DNA of 64,000 nt, taken from positions 30,413,586 through 30,477,585 of the forward strand of contig CM055095.1 of the NCBI GenBank assembly GCA_029204225.1. Direction: 5' to 3'. This document shows positions 12,394 through 26,089 of the stretch, in pieces. Made by a program: the position numbers and the translations under genes. Below the pieces are notes generated by a model. The model searched no databases. It was not told the DNA's origin and worked only from the letters and a program-made list of their open reading frames with translations. Positions within the stretch are counted from its first letter, which is position 1; each line of letters opens with the position of its first letter. This stretch comes from Diphasiastrum complanatum (taxonomy: Eukaryota; Streptophyta; Lycopodiopsida; Lycopodiales; Lycopodiaceae).

Positions 12394-14890
12394 CATAATG
12401 GATTCAAAAGCAAGCACCAGCACATGTGTTAGTTGGAAAATTTGTGCATCCATCCGACTTGCTTCAATTTAGTCACTCCTGGATCAATGCAGGTTGGGTG
12501 ATCTCAAAGTGGACCCATCCATTGTTTTACAAGAGATCAGCATTAGTTTTGTGAATTCCATTCACACGGTGACTGAATCTGATTTTAAGGTTGCACTGTG
12601 TAATTCCATATTCACAATCAATGAAGATGTTTTCTCTGCAACTCTTGGACTACCAACAGATGGCGCAGCCAATCCAACGTCCAAGGACTCCATTGACGAG
12701 TCAAAATATTTTCTTTTGAAATGTTTTGTACCAAGTGAAGGGTACAAAATTACGATGGTGAAGGATGCACAATTGAAATTCTTCTGCAAGTATGCAGATC
12801 AAGTATTGTTTATCACTGATGCTGATGCAACTATTTCAGTTCGGAATTTGGAAATTTGGTGGATTCACTGGCAGGCCAGCCAGTTTGCTTTGGAAATATT
12901 GCTTACAAAGCATTTATGTGTTGGATAAAACAGAAATTTTTTTCTACAGTGGGAGCACACAACATCTCTAGATTGTGTGATTATTTTGGCATACTCATTG
13001 AGACGGAACATAGTGGTGGCAGGAAGAATGATTATGACAACTAAAATCGATGTATCCAGTCTCCTGCAGAATACCTCTATTCCACTCATCCAACCAACAC
13101 CTATTGTAGCTATGGAGGTTGACACCGTAGTAGTCCAGAAGGAACTGATTCGGATGCTGCTATACAAGTTATACCAAACTCCTCCACTGCACCCGACTCT
13201 ATGGCAGTCGTCCCAATTGTGGACGGATGTTCTCAGAAGCCAAAGAGCCCCATATCCACAGACAACGAAGACACAATTTCTGATACCCAAATGCAAGATA
13301 AAGGCGAAGGAATTGCTGACGATGATGCCACAGATGTGGACGATAATGATAAAGAGAATCTCTACAGGTGGTATCATCAGTTTTCCGTAGGAGCAAAGGA
13401 AATTGTTGATAAAGTTCATGCATACGACATGCATATGCAGCAAGGCATGACAAAATTATTTCAATCTACAAATGAAATGGCAGTTGAGAATCAAACATTG
13501 ACTACAAAGGTTCAATCTTTCGAGGCAGACAACAAGAAGTTGCTCGAACGAACACAGTCACTTGGCCGAATGCTTCAAGTGTCAAATCAGGAATTGCAAT
13601 CTTTGCAAGATTCAAATAAGGCCAATCAGGCCAAATTTGTTATTTTTCAGAAAGAAATTGATTCTTTAAAAAATAATTACAATAAGGTCAATGCTACATA
13701 TACTTTGTGATACGACTACTCATACCACATCAAGCTGTAGGTACAGCCCATGCAACATGCGATATTCTAGGCCACAACAATATCCACCACGAGGAAAACC
13801 ACAACCAACCCAGTTCAAGTTCAGGAATTGCCTAGACCACAACCACATGCACAACAACAACGCTTGGCACTCCCAGTTCCAAGAGGATCTACTCCACCAA
13901 ACAGGCCAAACCAACCCCATGTACAGGCCAATGTAGTGTAGAATATCCCTTATGACACCTCAGCCTATGAACGTAGTTATGATGAAGGTCATCATAACAC
14001 ATATGTAGATGAGGCATTTACCTCCTATCCCAATGAGCAATATTATCTGGAGGAACAACCTACTCAAGTTGACCAAGATGGCTATGCCATTTTCACTTCA
14101 GCACTTCAGAAGAGATGCCTTGTATGTGGAGAAACCACTCACTTTCAAAGTGAATGTCGACTTCGATATCAATTCGTCGTTGAATGTATTGATTGTATCA
14201 GAAGGCATTGCTATAAAAATTGCCCTAACCAGACCAAAAAGATAGTTCCAGCACGTAGGGTATCTGAAGAGTTGTTGCATGCTGTCACACGAGCGCAACA
14301 TAGGGCCTTAGATTAGAATAAAGACCCAACACAACCACACCCTACTGCTAATACTTCCGTGATTCCACAGTCCTACCCTAACCCTGTAGAAGCTCAAAAA
14401 CACGGAAGGCTTTTGGAAAGGGGAAGATGAGCAAAAATCCTAGTCCGGCTTCATCATCTACAAGAAAACCCGTAGAGGATATCCCTAAGATCCCACCAGA
14501 GATAGTTGATGATCCACTATATGAAGTTCCACATCACTTTAAGGATTACATGACTGATGATGTGACCATCAGTATGGTAAAGCCAAAACGGGAGCCTCAA
14601 CGACCATCAACTTCTTTTGAGGGACCTGCAAAGACAATACCTCTCAATCTGAAGGATAGTGATGAAGACATAGACCATATCGTGCATGTAGAATCCCACC
14701 TGAATCCAATCCAATTATGAAACTTGGAAAAGTTATAGCACAAATACAGAGATATGTTTGCATGGAGCTATAAAGAAATGAACGAGGTTCCTCCTGACAT
14801 TGTAGTGCATACAATCTTATTACAGGATGGTGCCATACCTGTGAGAGCAAAACCCTATCGCACCAATCCTACTATCGTGATATACCAATA
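12394..14890 (+). pseudogene. Gypsy gag-pol remains with coiled coil and zinc knuckle
   Basis: The interval begins with MDSKASTSTC and an open segment 12494-12928 (FSATLGLPTDG, reminiscent of Athila-type ORF1). A shifted piece (GNIAYKAFMCWIKQKF) follows, then an acidic stretch and a long heptad-like coiled coil (13400-13705; ENQTLTTKVQSFEADNKKLL). A zinc knuckle CLVCGETTHFQSEC is at 14116-14157. Near 14755 is WSYKEMNEVPPDIVVH, then AIPVRAKPYRTNP, the N-terminal edge of a gypsy RT. The sequence ends there against the LTR at 14960. Frames change repeatedly. The gag-like assignment of the first kilobase is weaker than the knuckle and RT calls. Confidence 0.7.
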
Positions 14891-14959
14891 TAAAAATGAT
14901 AGATTTGTGTAGTATTTAATGTCGAACCCCAAAAAAATAGCACTTAAAAGTTGATTTAT

Positions 14960-16273
<1,314 letters not shown>

Positions 16274-16290
16274 TATCCCCCTCTTCAAAT
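16274..16290 (-). other. Polypurine tract next to the LTR
   Basis: The minus strand reads TTTGAAGAGGGGGATA directly before the LTR start TGTGATGCC. It is preceded by GAGGACGTTTCACA, a context often seen before the 3' LTR of plant gypsy elements. This fixes the LTR start. Confidence 0.75.
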
Positions 16291-17900
16291 GTGAAACGTC
16301 CTCGTGAACATACAATCTTTGTCTCGAGAATTGTTCATTCATTAGAAAAGAATACTTTTGTGTCGTTGAATAATTCTCCTTTTGAATACGTTAGGTCAAA
16401 TGTAAAGATATTTCTTCAGTTGTTGAATACATGACCTTTATTTGTTATATTAGATGTTGAGTGGGTTGATTCGAAATATGTTGGAGCAACCAATTGAATT
16501 GGTTTTGAACATCATTCACATATGAAAGCTCAACATCACATAATCAACAACATATACAAGAAGACTTTGGAAAAAAATTTATGTATTTATATCATCATGT
16601 AATTGTTGTGCAATTTTCAAATCTTTTTGACAGTCGAGCAATAAGAAATCTTCTTTTGCTCTTGAGTATCTGTCGATAGGTGAATTGTCGTATCCTGACA
16701 ATCTTACAGGAAGTAAAGTGCCATCAAATAGTTCCTGTACTAATTGGAAGTCTTCCTCAGAATCCTTGCGTAGTGTAATTTGTTCGAACAACCGAGATGA
16801 AAATTGTACAAACTTACACTTTACAAATAAGTTTTGGACAAAAAATAATGTCTTAGCTGCAAAAGTTTGAATCGCCAATAAGTATAAGTACAAAAGGCTT
16901 TATATTCGCGAGATTTGCCTCTATCCTGTAGATTGTGCTTGATTTCTGCAAAATAACTGAAAAGTTGAGCTCCCAGTCGGTGTATATACCATATAGCTTT
17001 GGGTATGCCATATTAATATTCAGCAAAAGACCTGCATCGTCGAATCCATCTATATTCACACGGCCTTCTAATATGTACAATTTGAATTCTGCATGCCGCA
17101 TCCAAAATTTTCGCTTCCTATCGCTATGCTTCAAAAATTGGTACTCCTTTATTCGCATGTACTCTAAAGCATACATGCATGTAGAACCTATGTACAGTTC
17201 TACTAATCCGAATGGTGAAACTTTAAATTTACCTTGGATTATGGCCCAACATAGACAACCCTTTTGTTCTAAGCTAAGTTGGTTCCATAACCAAAGAAAA
17301 TCTTCTTTTTTCCAAACGGTTAGCCAGTCCTCGAATGCAATGCCTACTATGCCTGGAAGAATCAAATAATCCAAATGCCATTGCAATTCAATGTTAAGAT
17401 GATGTGGACTCCACTTCCAGAATCGTTCACAAAAAACTTTAAGGCGTTCTGCTCATACCTTCGACTGATTTCTTCTTGGTCGTTTTGTCTTCGGTAGCGC
17501 ATTAGCAACATCCTGGTTGTGAATTTCTGTAGCAAGCTTCTGGTCTTCTAGCTGCTAATTCAAGTCAGCGACCTCCTTCTGAAGATCAGAGAGCTTTATT
17601 CTTCATGTGCATCTGGCCTGGAACAGATTGTTGTCTCTACTGATAACTCCTTCAGCTCAGCCAGCTCTTCTTCGACGAGAGTTTTATCATTCTCAAGCGG
17701 GAGCAGAAACTCGACTCGAAAATTTTTGAGCATCTGGTCTTGAAGGCTTTGTAATTTAATAGGGTCAATTTGAATGGACCCGGAGCTGCTGCATATTTGT
17801 AAGGCAGTTTCTGCCTTTATTCTTCTAGTGGTCTCATCTTGAAGAGTTGTCTGCAGAGTTGTCTCCTAGCCTATCCTCAACCCAAGATCCAAGCAATCTA
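16291..17900 (-). pseudogene. Unidentified coding region upstream of the gypsy 3' LTR
   Basis: Reading on the minus strand: a polar, probably coiled-coil part (about 17850-17460; ENDKTLVEEELAELKELS), then RFWKWSPHHLNIELQWHL leading into an open frame 17386-16853 (178 aa, Trp/Tyr/Leu rich: FEDWLTVWKKEDFLWLW, GLVELYIGSTCMYALEY). A shifted continuation runs to about 16580 (FEQITLRKDSEEDFQLVQELF). A last piece ends in YVHEDVSHLKRG, just before the polypurine tract. I do not recognise the protein. Its place between where pol should end and the 3' LTR is where some gypsy lineages carry an extra or env-like ORF; that is inference. No clear signal peptide or transmembrane helix is seen. Frameshifts and stops show it is degenerate. 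Confidence 0.5.
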
Positions 17901-18545
17901 GCATCAAGGAGATGAAGTTAGTTGTCATGCGTACGTTCGTTCCCATGAGAGCAATAGCATATCTCTGAATTCAGCATGAATGGAAGATCCACATCTAACT
18001 CTAACATCCATTAACCCTAAGCATTAACACTACAACCATTAATACTACGATCAGAGCCAAGACATGGGGGTCCGAGCCAAAGCCAAGGGGAGGGCCAATC
18101 CTTCACATCTCGAGGCTCGAGATCCATATCTGTCAGCCATGCTTTCTTATATCCAAAGTCCGTGGAGGAGAAAATCAATGAATTCCTAGCCAAGTATCCC
18201 CACGAGTCCTCAAGAGGCGGCTGGCAGATATCATTTTCTGCCCAGACCATAAAAGGCAACGAGCTGCAAGCACTCCTCGCACTCCACCCACAACTTGATT
18301 GGTGCTAGTAGCTATTTGAAAGGGACCCTACGGCCATCATGGCCGATGTGACCAGTCCACAACAACTAAGGGTGAACGCACATTACCTGCCATGCACACG
18401 ACGATCCAAATGGGCGGATTGCAGCACTCCCCTGGACAAGATACAATCCAAAACTGTAATTGGTCGAAAATTCCTTCAGAGCATGGTTGGGATACGATGT
18501 AGACGCTCAAAGGGCTCTCACCCAATTCTAAGTATTTCAACTGCC
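17901..18545. other. No recognisable gene
   Basis: Short open frames occur on both strands without any domain I recognise. The composition is more GC-rich than the neighbouring LTR sequence. It may be host-derived or the remains of another element. Confidence 0.4.
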
Positions 18546-18549
18546 CTAA

Positions 18550-18815
18550 CCCAACAGTCCACGCGACAGCCACTTACACCCGAGATTTAGAGTATCTAAT
18601 GGGAATCAAAATGAAGTGGGATAATTTTCTCCCACCAATATTTTTTGATCCAAATACGGCATTAGCCTCAGAGAAAGTGGAAGATCAGCTTCCAGTAGCT
18701 CGAGTTTACTACCGAGTGTTAGGGCCATTTTTGGCAGGGGATTGGTCCAGCCAAAACGTCCTAAAAAATTCAAGGGGCACCACTACTGATGGTGGCTATG
18801 CCCTACGTGAGTAAC
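18550..18815 (+). pseudogene. Fragment with FFDPNT...QLPVARVYYR block (possibly GAUT-like)
   Basis: The open frame carries KMKWDNFLPPIFFDPNT, then DQLPVARVYYRVLG, and ends with a stop at about 18814. The same two blocks in the same order (SLFFDPNT...DQLIVARIYYRA) occur on the minus strand at 54481-54876. DQL.VAR.YY recalls the conserved segment upstream of the GT8 domain in plant galacturonosyltransferase-like (GAUT) proteins, which act in Golgi pectin synthesis. That link rests on this motif alone. No GT8 catalytic domain is present, so this is at most an exon or a captured piece. Confidence 0.35.
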
Positions 18816-19085
18816 AAAGGTCCTGCCACATCCAATCCTGGAGGCTTCCTCTGTTACCCTGTGCTCCCCAACCGATGAGAGTTTTTCAGGCTCTCAGAGG
18901 TACAGTTGCAAGGAGTGGATGCTAGTACTTTTGGTGCAATGATTCATTATGGTTCCGCAAAAATTTTTGATCGCTAACGTTTCTTTCCCCAGTGAATTCG
19001 GCTTACAGTTGGTAAAGATCTTACATGGGCTGGGTGCAAGCTATACGCACCGCTTTGTTTGCTAAGCGGCAGTATTTTCGCCGAC

Positions 19086-19121
19086 CGTCGGGTCTAGGTA
19101 TTTCGCTAGACAGTACCGACG
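19086..19121. repeat. Strong hairpin
   Basis: CGTCGG-GTCTAG, an 8-base loop, then CTAGAC-AGTA-CCGACG: a 12-bp stem with one 4-base bulge. It lies in GC-rich DNA unlike the flanks (about 19040-19190). It may be part of a small DNA transposon or another structured repeat; no gene is attached. Confidence 0.6.
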
Positions 19122-19189
19122 GCGAGTGTGACTAGTGTGACGCTTTAACCAAGGCGGTGTATTTCAACCGCGGATGGTGGATGCCCCGC

Positions 19190-20085
19190 TCTGGTGTTTC
19201 ACAGAGGTCAGGTCCAAATAATACACTTCATAATGACAAAAATCGTAAGAAACACTTCAAAAAACTTGATGATTCCTTATAGCCGTTTAATAAATCTAAC
19301 TCAGCAAAATATAAACTACCCAACCTACAATTCTCTCTCTACAACACATTCTAAATCAGTACGAAACAAAATTTATTTACTTATCACTTTCCCTAAACAA
19401 GTTGGAAATAGGCAATCATCGTTCTAATTAGCCATGCCGTATCTGTTTATAAAATATTACGATTCCGAACTGAGTTTGAATTAATGCTAAAATCGATTCA
19501 CTATAAAAGCTCCCAAGTATTCACTTGGTTATATGGATACAACCCCAAAATGCAACCGTAGCAAAACACAATCTGTATGTCTCGTTCTTTTAAATCGATG
19601 TACTTGATCCCTTAAAAACTTGCTTTATTACAATATTTGCAAAAATTTCATTCCATCACAAGTGATTAAAGCTATGATATCATACTACGAAGGGATTGGC
19701 CAACAGAACTTCATGGAACTGAAATGAATAGATAGTGCATAGGTCAAGTACTCGTTTACCTCAATGTGTAATTAGGTAGCCGTAAAGTCGAAGAGATGCT
19801 AGTCATGAATGCTTTGAACCACTTTCGTTTGTCTTCAGACTTCAAACAGATAGATTGAGCTAGTTGTTTATGCCAACACATGGATGGACAATGAGAGCAA
19901 AGAACTGAAAAACACCTTTCCACAGACCGCCAAAAAAATTCCGCAGGTTGTCGCACATTTCACAGCCAACACATGGACAGTGAGGCAGGTTGTCGTAGAT
20001 CGTAGTAGACAGGGGAGCCCGAAAACAGGTCACAGGACTCCTTTCGTAGATGATTTCACGTCGTAGGTAGGTACAGTAGGCGGCT
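19190..20085. other. No recognisable gene
   Basis: Mixed AT-rich sequence. Open frames are short and without known motifs on either strand. Confidence 0.5.
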
Positions 20086-20089
20086 GCAG

Positions 20090-20430
20090 GAAAAAACAAC
20101 TTGAAAACAGGCCGCAGACAGGTAGTAGGTCGCAGACAGAGGGCATATTAGTGGCAGGGCAGGGCAGGCCACAATAGATCGCGAGGCAGGCAGGTAGCCC
20201 ACAGGTTGCAGCAGGGAGACAGTGCGCCACAATAGATTGCGAGGTAGGCAGGTCGCAGGGGCAGGTAGTACAGGGCCACAGTAGATCGCAGGGCCAGCAG
20301 GTAGCCCACAAGTGGCCGCAAGCAGGCATGACAGAGGGTCGCAGGCAGGTGTAGGCAGCGAGGAGTAGGAGTAGGCAGGTCAAGGCAGGCAAAAACAGCC
20401 GCAGACAGGCAAAAACGGTCGCTCCGAGGG
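20090..20430. repeat. Degenerate GCAGG-rich minisatellite
   Basis: Repeats of CAGGCAGGT/CGCAGACAGG are dense here. A longer unit beginning CCACAATAGAT(C/T)GC starts at 20169, 20227 and 20276 (spacing 58 and 49 bp). The long Cys/Leu-rich minus-strand open frames across it come from the repeat and are not genes. Confidence 0.75.
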
Positions 20431-20632
20431 CACACTGAGGCAAAGGCAATGAGCAGTTAATGGGACAGCCTCCAGCAAGATGTGACAGCGAATACACAAA
20501 GAGGTATAAGCCTTCTCCACAACTTCTTGCTTTGAGAATAACGAGTATACGACGCACATTCACCAATCAACCTCTCAACGGTTACTAAACATCAGTTGAC
20601 ATTCACTCATCCCCAAACAACCATGCCATTCT

Positions 20633-21575
20633 TGTTGAAAATTGTCACTTCTCACTTGACATTGGTTCATGTAAATATTGATCAAACATTAGAATATGTT
20701 GATGATATGATTTCACACGTGTAGAGCCTGTTCCCACGTGTGAAAGGATGTACTTTTCATGTTTGTATATATCCAAATTGATTTTGTATCATTCTAGTTA
20801 GTGTGAACATGAAATGACTAGTTTTTAGTCAAGTTGACTAGTCACCTACAAATTAGCTTTTCCTTGCATGTGCATGAGTAAATGCTCCCACATGGCAAGT
20901 GGATGTTCACACGTGTGAATAGAGTACTAGAAGATAAGAGTTGACCATTTTCCTTAGATCCTATTTTGTAGGGAATATTTCTATATTCTAGGAGACTAGC
21001 TTTTTGGATTTTAGTCCTATTCTAGAAGGTCAACTATTGGATAAGGATCAAGGATGGATAAAATGAATAGATCTGAGTGATGTGGCACTCTTCACACGTG
21101 TGAAGGCCTGCTGGACTGTACCAGACTCATGGATGTACTTGATCCATAAAAGGATCATCATTTTGCTAAGAAAATTGATAAGACTTTTGCACTCTACACT
21201 TTTGTGAGATTTCTAGTCATTTGTCTTGTGATTTTTATGCATGATTGCTATCTAGTATCATTGTACTTGTTGTTTCAGGTGCAGGCCGTACAGTGGACAG
21301 TACTCCACACGTGTGAAGCCGCTCTCACTAAAAAATGATGTGTTGATCCATTGCTCTTGCTTAAATCCAAGTGTAGTGAATCTAGATCAAGATCTAATGT
21401 GTAGAACTTGATAGATTCATTGATTAAGCAACCAATAACTCTCTATGATTGTAAAGTACAATCATTATTGTCCTAAAAACTGTAAAATTTATCAACTTTT
21501 TCAACCCTACAAAACAAGGTGATTGCCTTTCAATCACACATCCTAATACGGAGTGAACCAAAAATAGAACTAACA
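20633..21575 (+). repeat. Solo LTR-like element of the CACACGTGTG copia family
   Basis: It starts TGTTGAAAATTGTCACTTC, alignable with the copia LTR start at 4522, and a TAACA at 21571-21575 could be its end. It holds a TATA-like CATAAAAGG at 21145-21153. Palindromes: TTCACACGTGTGAA at 20906-20919 and 21091-21104, CACACGTGTG at 21306-21315, and a degenerate CACACGTGTA at 20714. No coding sequence flanks it. The ends do not show a clear target duplication, so the right limit is tentative. Confidence 0.55.
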
Positions 21576-22870
21576 CACATTTGCATTCGACAATGGCATT
21601 AATCCGTCAATAGACCAGAATCTTTCAAACATATGATGAGCAACGATAGTCACCTCACAAACAAATGCAAACACTAAACCCTCTTAAACATTGAAATCCT
21701 CCAACTCTCAACACATTCTACCAACCAACAATGAGTAAGAAACAAGCATCCACTATTCTTCTGATGTGTGAGAGACTACCACCACAACCTAAAACCAAAG
21801 TAAGATAGCAAGAAGTAACTACCCTACTTAACACCCAAAAACACCAATCAATGAAACACCCACTCACCCTCTCCCTCAACATAAATGTAACTACACTAAC
21901 GATGCATCAACAACTATGAAACAAGCATTACTAACCAGGCATCGATCCACAAGTACTACATAAAGTGAGAACAAGAATCAATATTGAACTCTCCAACTTA
22001 AGCATTCACCAAACATCCATTTCAAGCATCGAAGAAAAGGAAAGCACAATCCATCTCTCTCACCAAATAGAATTACCTCTCAACATCCCACTTACACACA
22101 TGCTAACTCTCAACACACATAACCTCAACACTAACTCTCAACACACATTTTACACACACTCTCAAATACAAAGAGTTGGCTCCTTTTTATAGGAAAACCC
22201 AAGTGTCCCCCTTCAAAATGAAGCTTTGCCAATTTTCATGCCCTTCAAGCCCTCTTTGCCATTTGTCCTCAACCCATTTGATAGTACACCTAGTAGCCTC
22301 CATAAGAGAGTGGGGGAGTGGTGCATTCAAGGCTCTCTTCCAAAACTAGCCAAGATGCCATTTTTGTCAAAGGCTAGGGAGGCCATTTAAGTTTCCCCTT
22401 TTGTACACCCTAGAAGCCCAAAATGTCAATGGCTAGTGGGTGTACCTCCCAAATTTTTTAGCCTCCAAGGTGTTTTGGCATTTAATATCCAAATTTTGGG
22501 CGAGGCCCTTTTTCAACCCCTATTTTTAGTAGGCGGCCTTCATTTTTTCTTTGGGTACCTTCGTTTTTCCTTTCTTCGTTTTTTCAAGGGTCGTGTACCT
22601 ACTACTCATTTGTTTGGATTTTTGGTTGGTTGGGTAACCACTTGGCCCGCACATTTTGTTAATTACCCGTAAATTGCCCAAACTTTGTCGTTAGGGTTTC
22701 TGTGACTCCTTGACACTGAATCCATATTTCCCGGTCCCGTTTTTACCCGTAACTTTTCTTTCTCAGTTTTTTTCTTCTGTGGTTGACATTTTCGGCATTC
22801 ATGACTAGGGCTCCCACGACAACACGGTTTCCCTGAAAAATACACTTAGTGATCATATATTAGTAAAAAT
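21576..22870 (-). repeat. LTR-like sequence on the minus strand
   Basis: A minus-strand TATA box (TATAAAAAGG; plus 22192-22201) is followed in that direction by sequence rich in TGTGTTGAGAG-type repeats (22190 down to about 21700). The plus strand here is AC-rich. This resembles the promoter and R/U5 part of an LTR, but I found no second copy and no clear ends. Confidence 0.3.
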
Positions 22871-23078
22871 GGACTCAGTACATGGTGAGATTTTAGCACG
22901 GTCATACCGGCTATTTTTTTACAATTGGCCATTTTTTTGAAAAGCCGTAAAATATTTACCGGCCATTTCTAAGGTCGCAAAATTTTCTCTAGCCTCATTT
23001 AGGGCGCTTTGTCTACTTATTTATTTTGCTACCATTATTGAAGGTTCAACAACTAGGTACAGATCAATGTTGGGTGGG

Positions 23079-23160
23079 TGTAACATAAGTCCAGTTACAA
23101 TTGGTGATTTTTATTTTTGGTTGTAACATAAGTCCAGTTACAATTTGTGATTTTTATTTT
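23079..23160. repeat. 43-bp tandem duplication with internal inverted repeat
   Basis: Two near-identical units start at 23079 and 23122. Each begins TGTAAC-ATAAGTCCA-GTTACA, a small hairpin, followed by AATT(G/T)GTGATTTTTATTTT. Confidence 0.85.
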
Positions 23161-24879
23161 GAGCATATACTACTTTTAATGCCCTTTTGATAGTTAGCCT
23201 TATAGCAAGTAGATAACGGTATGCGAAGTACAATGGATTATGATTTTTGCTAGTATTTTTTATTAACAGATACATTAGCTTCAAAAGTTTTCATATATTT
23301 AAAACTAGTACCAAAAAGTCATCAACAAAATAGTTGGTTATTAAGAAAACAATATACCCACCCAAGAGCTGTCCTAATGCAATAACAACTCCTCAAATGC
23401 ATTGTGAATCTCATTGGCTTGGTCACACTATTGAGTGTTGTGTGGTGAATCAAAGCACATTTATGTTTACCTCCCTCATTGAATATAAGTTAAATAGGGT
23501 GGTGCCCCTATCCTTATTCCATGCCTTTCAAAATGCAAAAATGTAGTGAACATGGCCTTCACATAGGGTTCATGTTGTTCATGCATGTCATTCCATCTTT
23601 TGTTTGGGTAGTGATTGTGATGAAGTCACGAATAGTTCCTTAAATGCACTCATCAACATAAACATTGTGCTAAATTGCTAGGTACAATGGATGACTTTAC
23701 ACACAAATTCTTTCTTTTTATAACAACAGTTCATGATAATCTTGTAAGCCTGTTTTTGGGCAAGCTCACTCACCCAATAGATGACACCTACCTATCTAAT
23801 TGTTGACAGATCCCCTGCTTCAAAGGACCTGTTGTTTACTTTTATGCTTCTTGCTTACAGATCTATTTCTTGTCTGTTACCAGGCTCGTTTGGGCATTAC
23901 TTGATTGTTTCTTATGTGTTACAATGCCCAGGCCAGGCAGAAACGGACTGAATAACTCTATAGTATAGATTTTCTTGTCCTGCCTATCAGAGGACAACTC
24001 AGGGACATCACTCTTGACTGCACTTACATTCTACATGGATGCAAGCCAAGAACGCTCAATCACAGATCAGCATACAAACCAATGAACGTTCTACAGATTC
24101 TACAACTACCTACACTTATAACGGACTGAAATCAGAGCCACACTACATCAACATTGAGCTACATTGCATAACTTGACAAAAACAAGAAACAAAGCTAAAC
24201 TACAGCATGTTAGAAGTCCAAGAATCAAGAAACTAACCAGCCTTTTGATTCTTGGACATCCCAAGAACATCAAGAACTAGATTGTACAGAGATATGCAAG
24301 AATCACACCACAGATCCAGCCTATTTAGTTTACTTGAATGCTGGCTCCTACATTAATCCACAAGAAAACAAGAAATCTAATCCACAACTAGGAAAGCAAG
24401 ACAACTAATCCACTCTAAATCCACAACCACACACAATATGTATGGAAGGGCATGATCATAGGGGCATCACTCAAGAAAACCATCATGATCAAGGAGCTTA
24501 GTGTAGCATCAAACTCATGGAAAATCTTCTTATTAAGCATGGAGTAGATACAATGCAAAAAGCTTCTCTTCACAAAGAGGGAGTCTCTTAAATAAGCAAG
24601 AGAGCTCCTTAGGTGACATCCTAGTGAAATTTTCACATTTCACAAATTACAAGTGGAATATTGCTCTTCACTAGAGGTCAACATCAAAAGGTGGCTCACT
24701 CTACTTTCTTTAAGAGGGGTCTACTTGCATTTATTACATTTGCTTAGAAATACTAGTTCCTACATGGTCATTCCATCTTCTTGGATTCACCATGAGGCTT
24801 ACACAGTTCTTGCATGTCTTTTCCTAGCTAGTATTTCTCGGCTCTCATACTCGGCTCTCAGTCTTCATTAGTCTCGTCT
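23161..24879. other. No recognisable gene
   Basis: AT-rich DNA with short open frames only. A minus-strand TATA-like TTATTTAAGAG near 24589-24600 could mark another LTR promoter, but nothing else supports it. Confidence 0.4.
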
Positions 24880-25830
24880 TCTCAGAGACCTCCTCGGTCT
24901 AAGGTGAGAGGTGCTCTTGAGTTGCTCTGTCCGAGTATCTTGGGGATTTGTCGGAATCAGCCAACATCATCCCACCCTTAATGTGTTGCAGGACCCACTG
25001 CAACTCATATTGGACGATGTCGCTTTGCTTTGCATTGGCATCTTCGATCGTCACTTGGAAAAGCGTAGATCCTCGTTCGCTTACATAAAACCAAGTGCTT
25101 ATTGTCGCCAGTCTTTATCACAAAAACTGTCTTTCACGAATTGCCACGATTGGATTTAAATGTCATATTGCTAGAGGTGGTTGACATTCTCAAAATTTGG
25201 AGAGTTCTCAGCAGCTTCACAACTTGCATGCTTAAGTGCTTTCCATGTGTCTCTTTGTTTAGTCACTTGTATCTGCCATTGACGGTTTCATCTTTGGTTT
25301 CTTGGCAGATTCCATCTTTGGTTTCTTCTGGGAGGTCTATATTCTCCATTTGCCTCTGGGTGTTTCCGTGGTTCTTCTCTCAGTTGAAGTTCTAGTCTTG
25401 TCGATGCTCTTTTCTGATAGGTAGCACAAAGCTTGGTTATCAGTCTCAAGGGGATGGACTTTGGTGACAAGGTGAAGGAACTGATAGTTCTACAATTGCA
25501 GCCTTGGACCCTTGCAATGTCGAGCTTCAACCACCACTTGCTGGGTGAGGAGCTTGCTTTATTTGCACGTTTACGGATGTCTTCATCTTTCATTTTCTGC
25601 AGCTCTTTCTTTTGGTCCATTACTTTTGGATCTCTTTGGGCTTCATAAGAGGGGATTCAACTATCATTACTCCAGAGAGTTTCTTTTGATCGAGATCGAT
25701 CTGACTCATCTGTTGCTTAAGTTTTGTCCTTTCCTCCTCACGGTTTTAGGGTCTTTCTTTTTATTTCTTCTAGCTGCTTCACTTGCTTTTGTAGGTCTTT
25801 TTCGGCTGAACAACCAATATAGGTGGTAGT
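24880..25830 (-). pseudogene. Degenerate unidentified coding region
   Basis: On the minus strand, coding-like pieces run across several frames: a polar Lys/Glu/Gln-rich, probably coiled-coil segment (LDQKKLSGVMIVESP, MDQKKELQKMKDEDIRKR; about 25700-25560) and later EDANAKQSDIVQYELQWVL (about 25060-25000). The density of stops suggests an old retroelement ORF. I cannot name a family. Confidence 0.3.
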
Positions 25831-26089
25831 TGGTCTCCACAAGACACTTGCAATGATCTATCAGCTGCTTTGGTAAGACTATCAAAAACTGGAAATTTCT
25901 CAGAAGAACAGTAAACTGATGTTAAACAATAGTTTAAAATTTTTAAATATTTATTGTAAATATAATATGATATATGTATATAAGTGGTTGAAAGGTTCAT
26001 ATCTATTTTATTTGAAAGGTACCCTTGCATTATACATGTCATGTGAAGGGTAAGAAAAAAAAAAGTCCATCGGGGTGAAAAGTAAGGGT

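Noticed and set aside
20030-20566. Cys/Leu-rich 178-codon open frame on the minus strand, resembling a secreted or membrane protein
   Set aside because: It is the translation of a GCAGG-type minisatellite; the other frames are open too.
20633-21575. Target-site duplication for the solo LTR
   Set aside because: The five bases before 20633 and after 21575 do not match, so the right end remains unproven.
22663-22845. Cys-rich piece (PCCRGSPSHECRKC) on the minus strand that could be a zinc knuckle
   Set aside because: Spacing does not fit CX2CX4HX4C and no gag or pol surrounds it.
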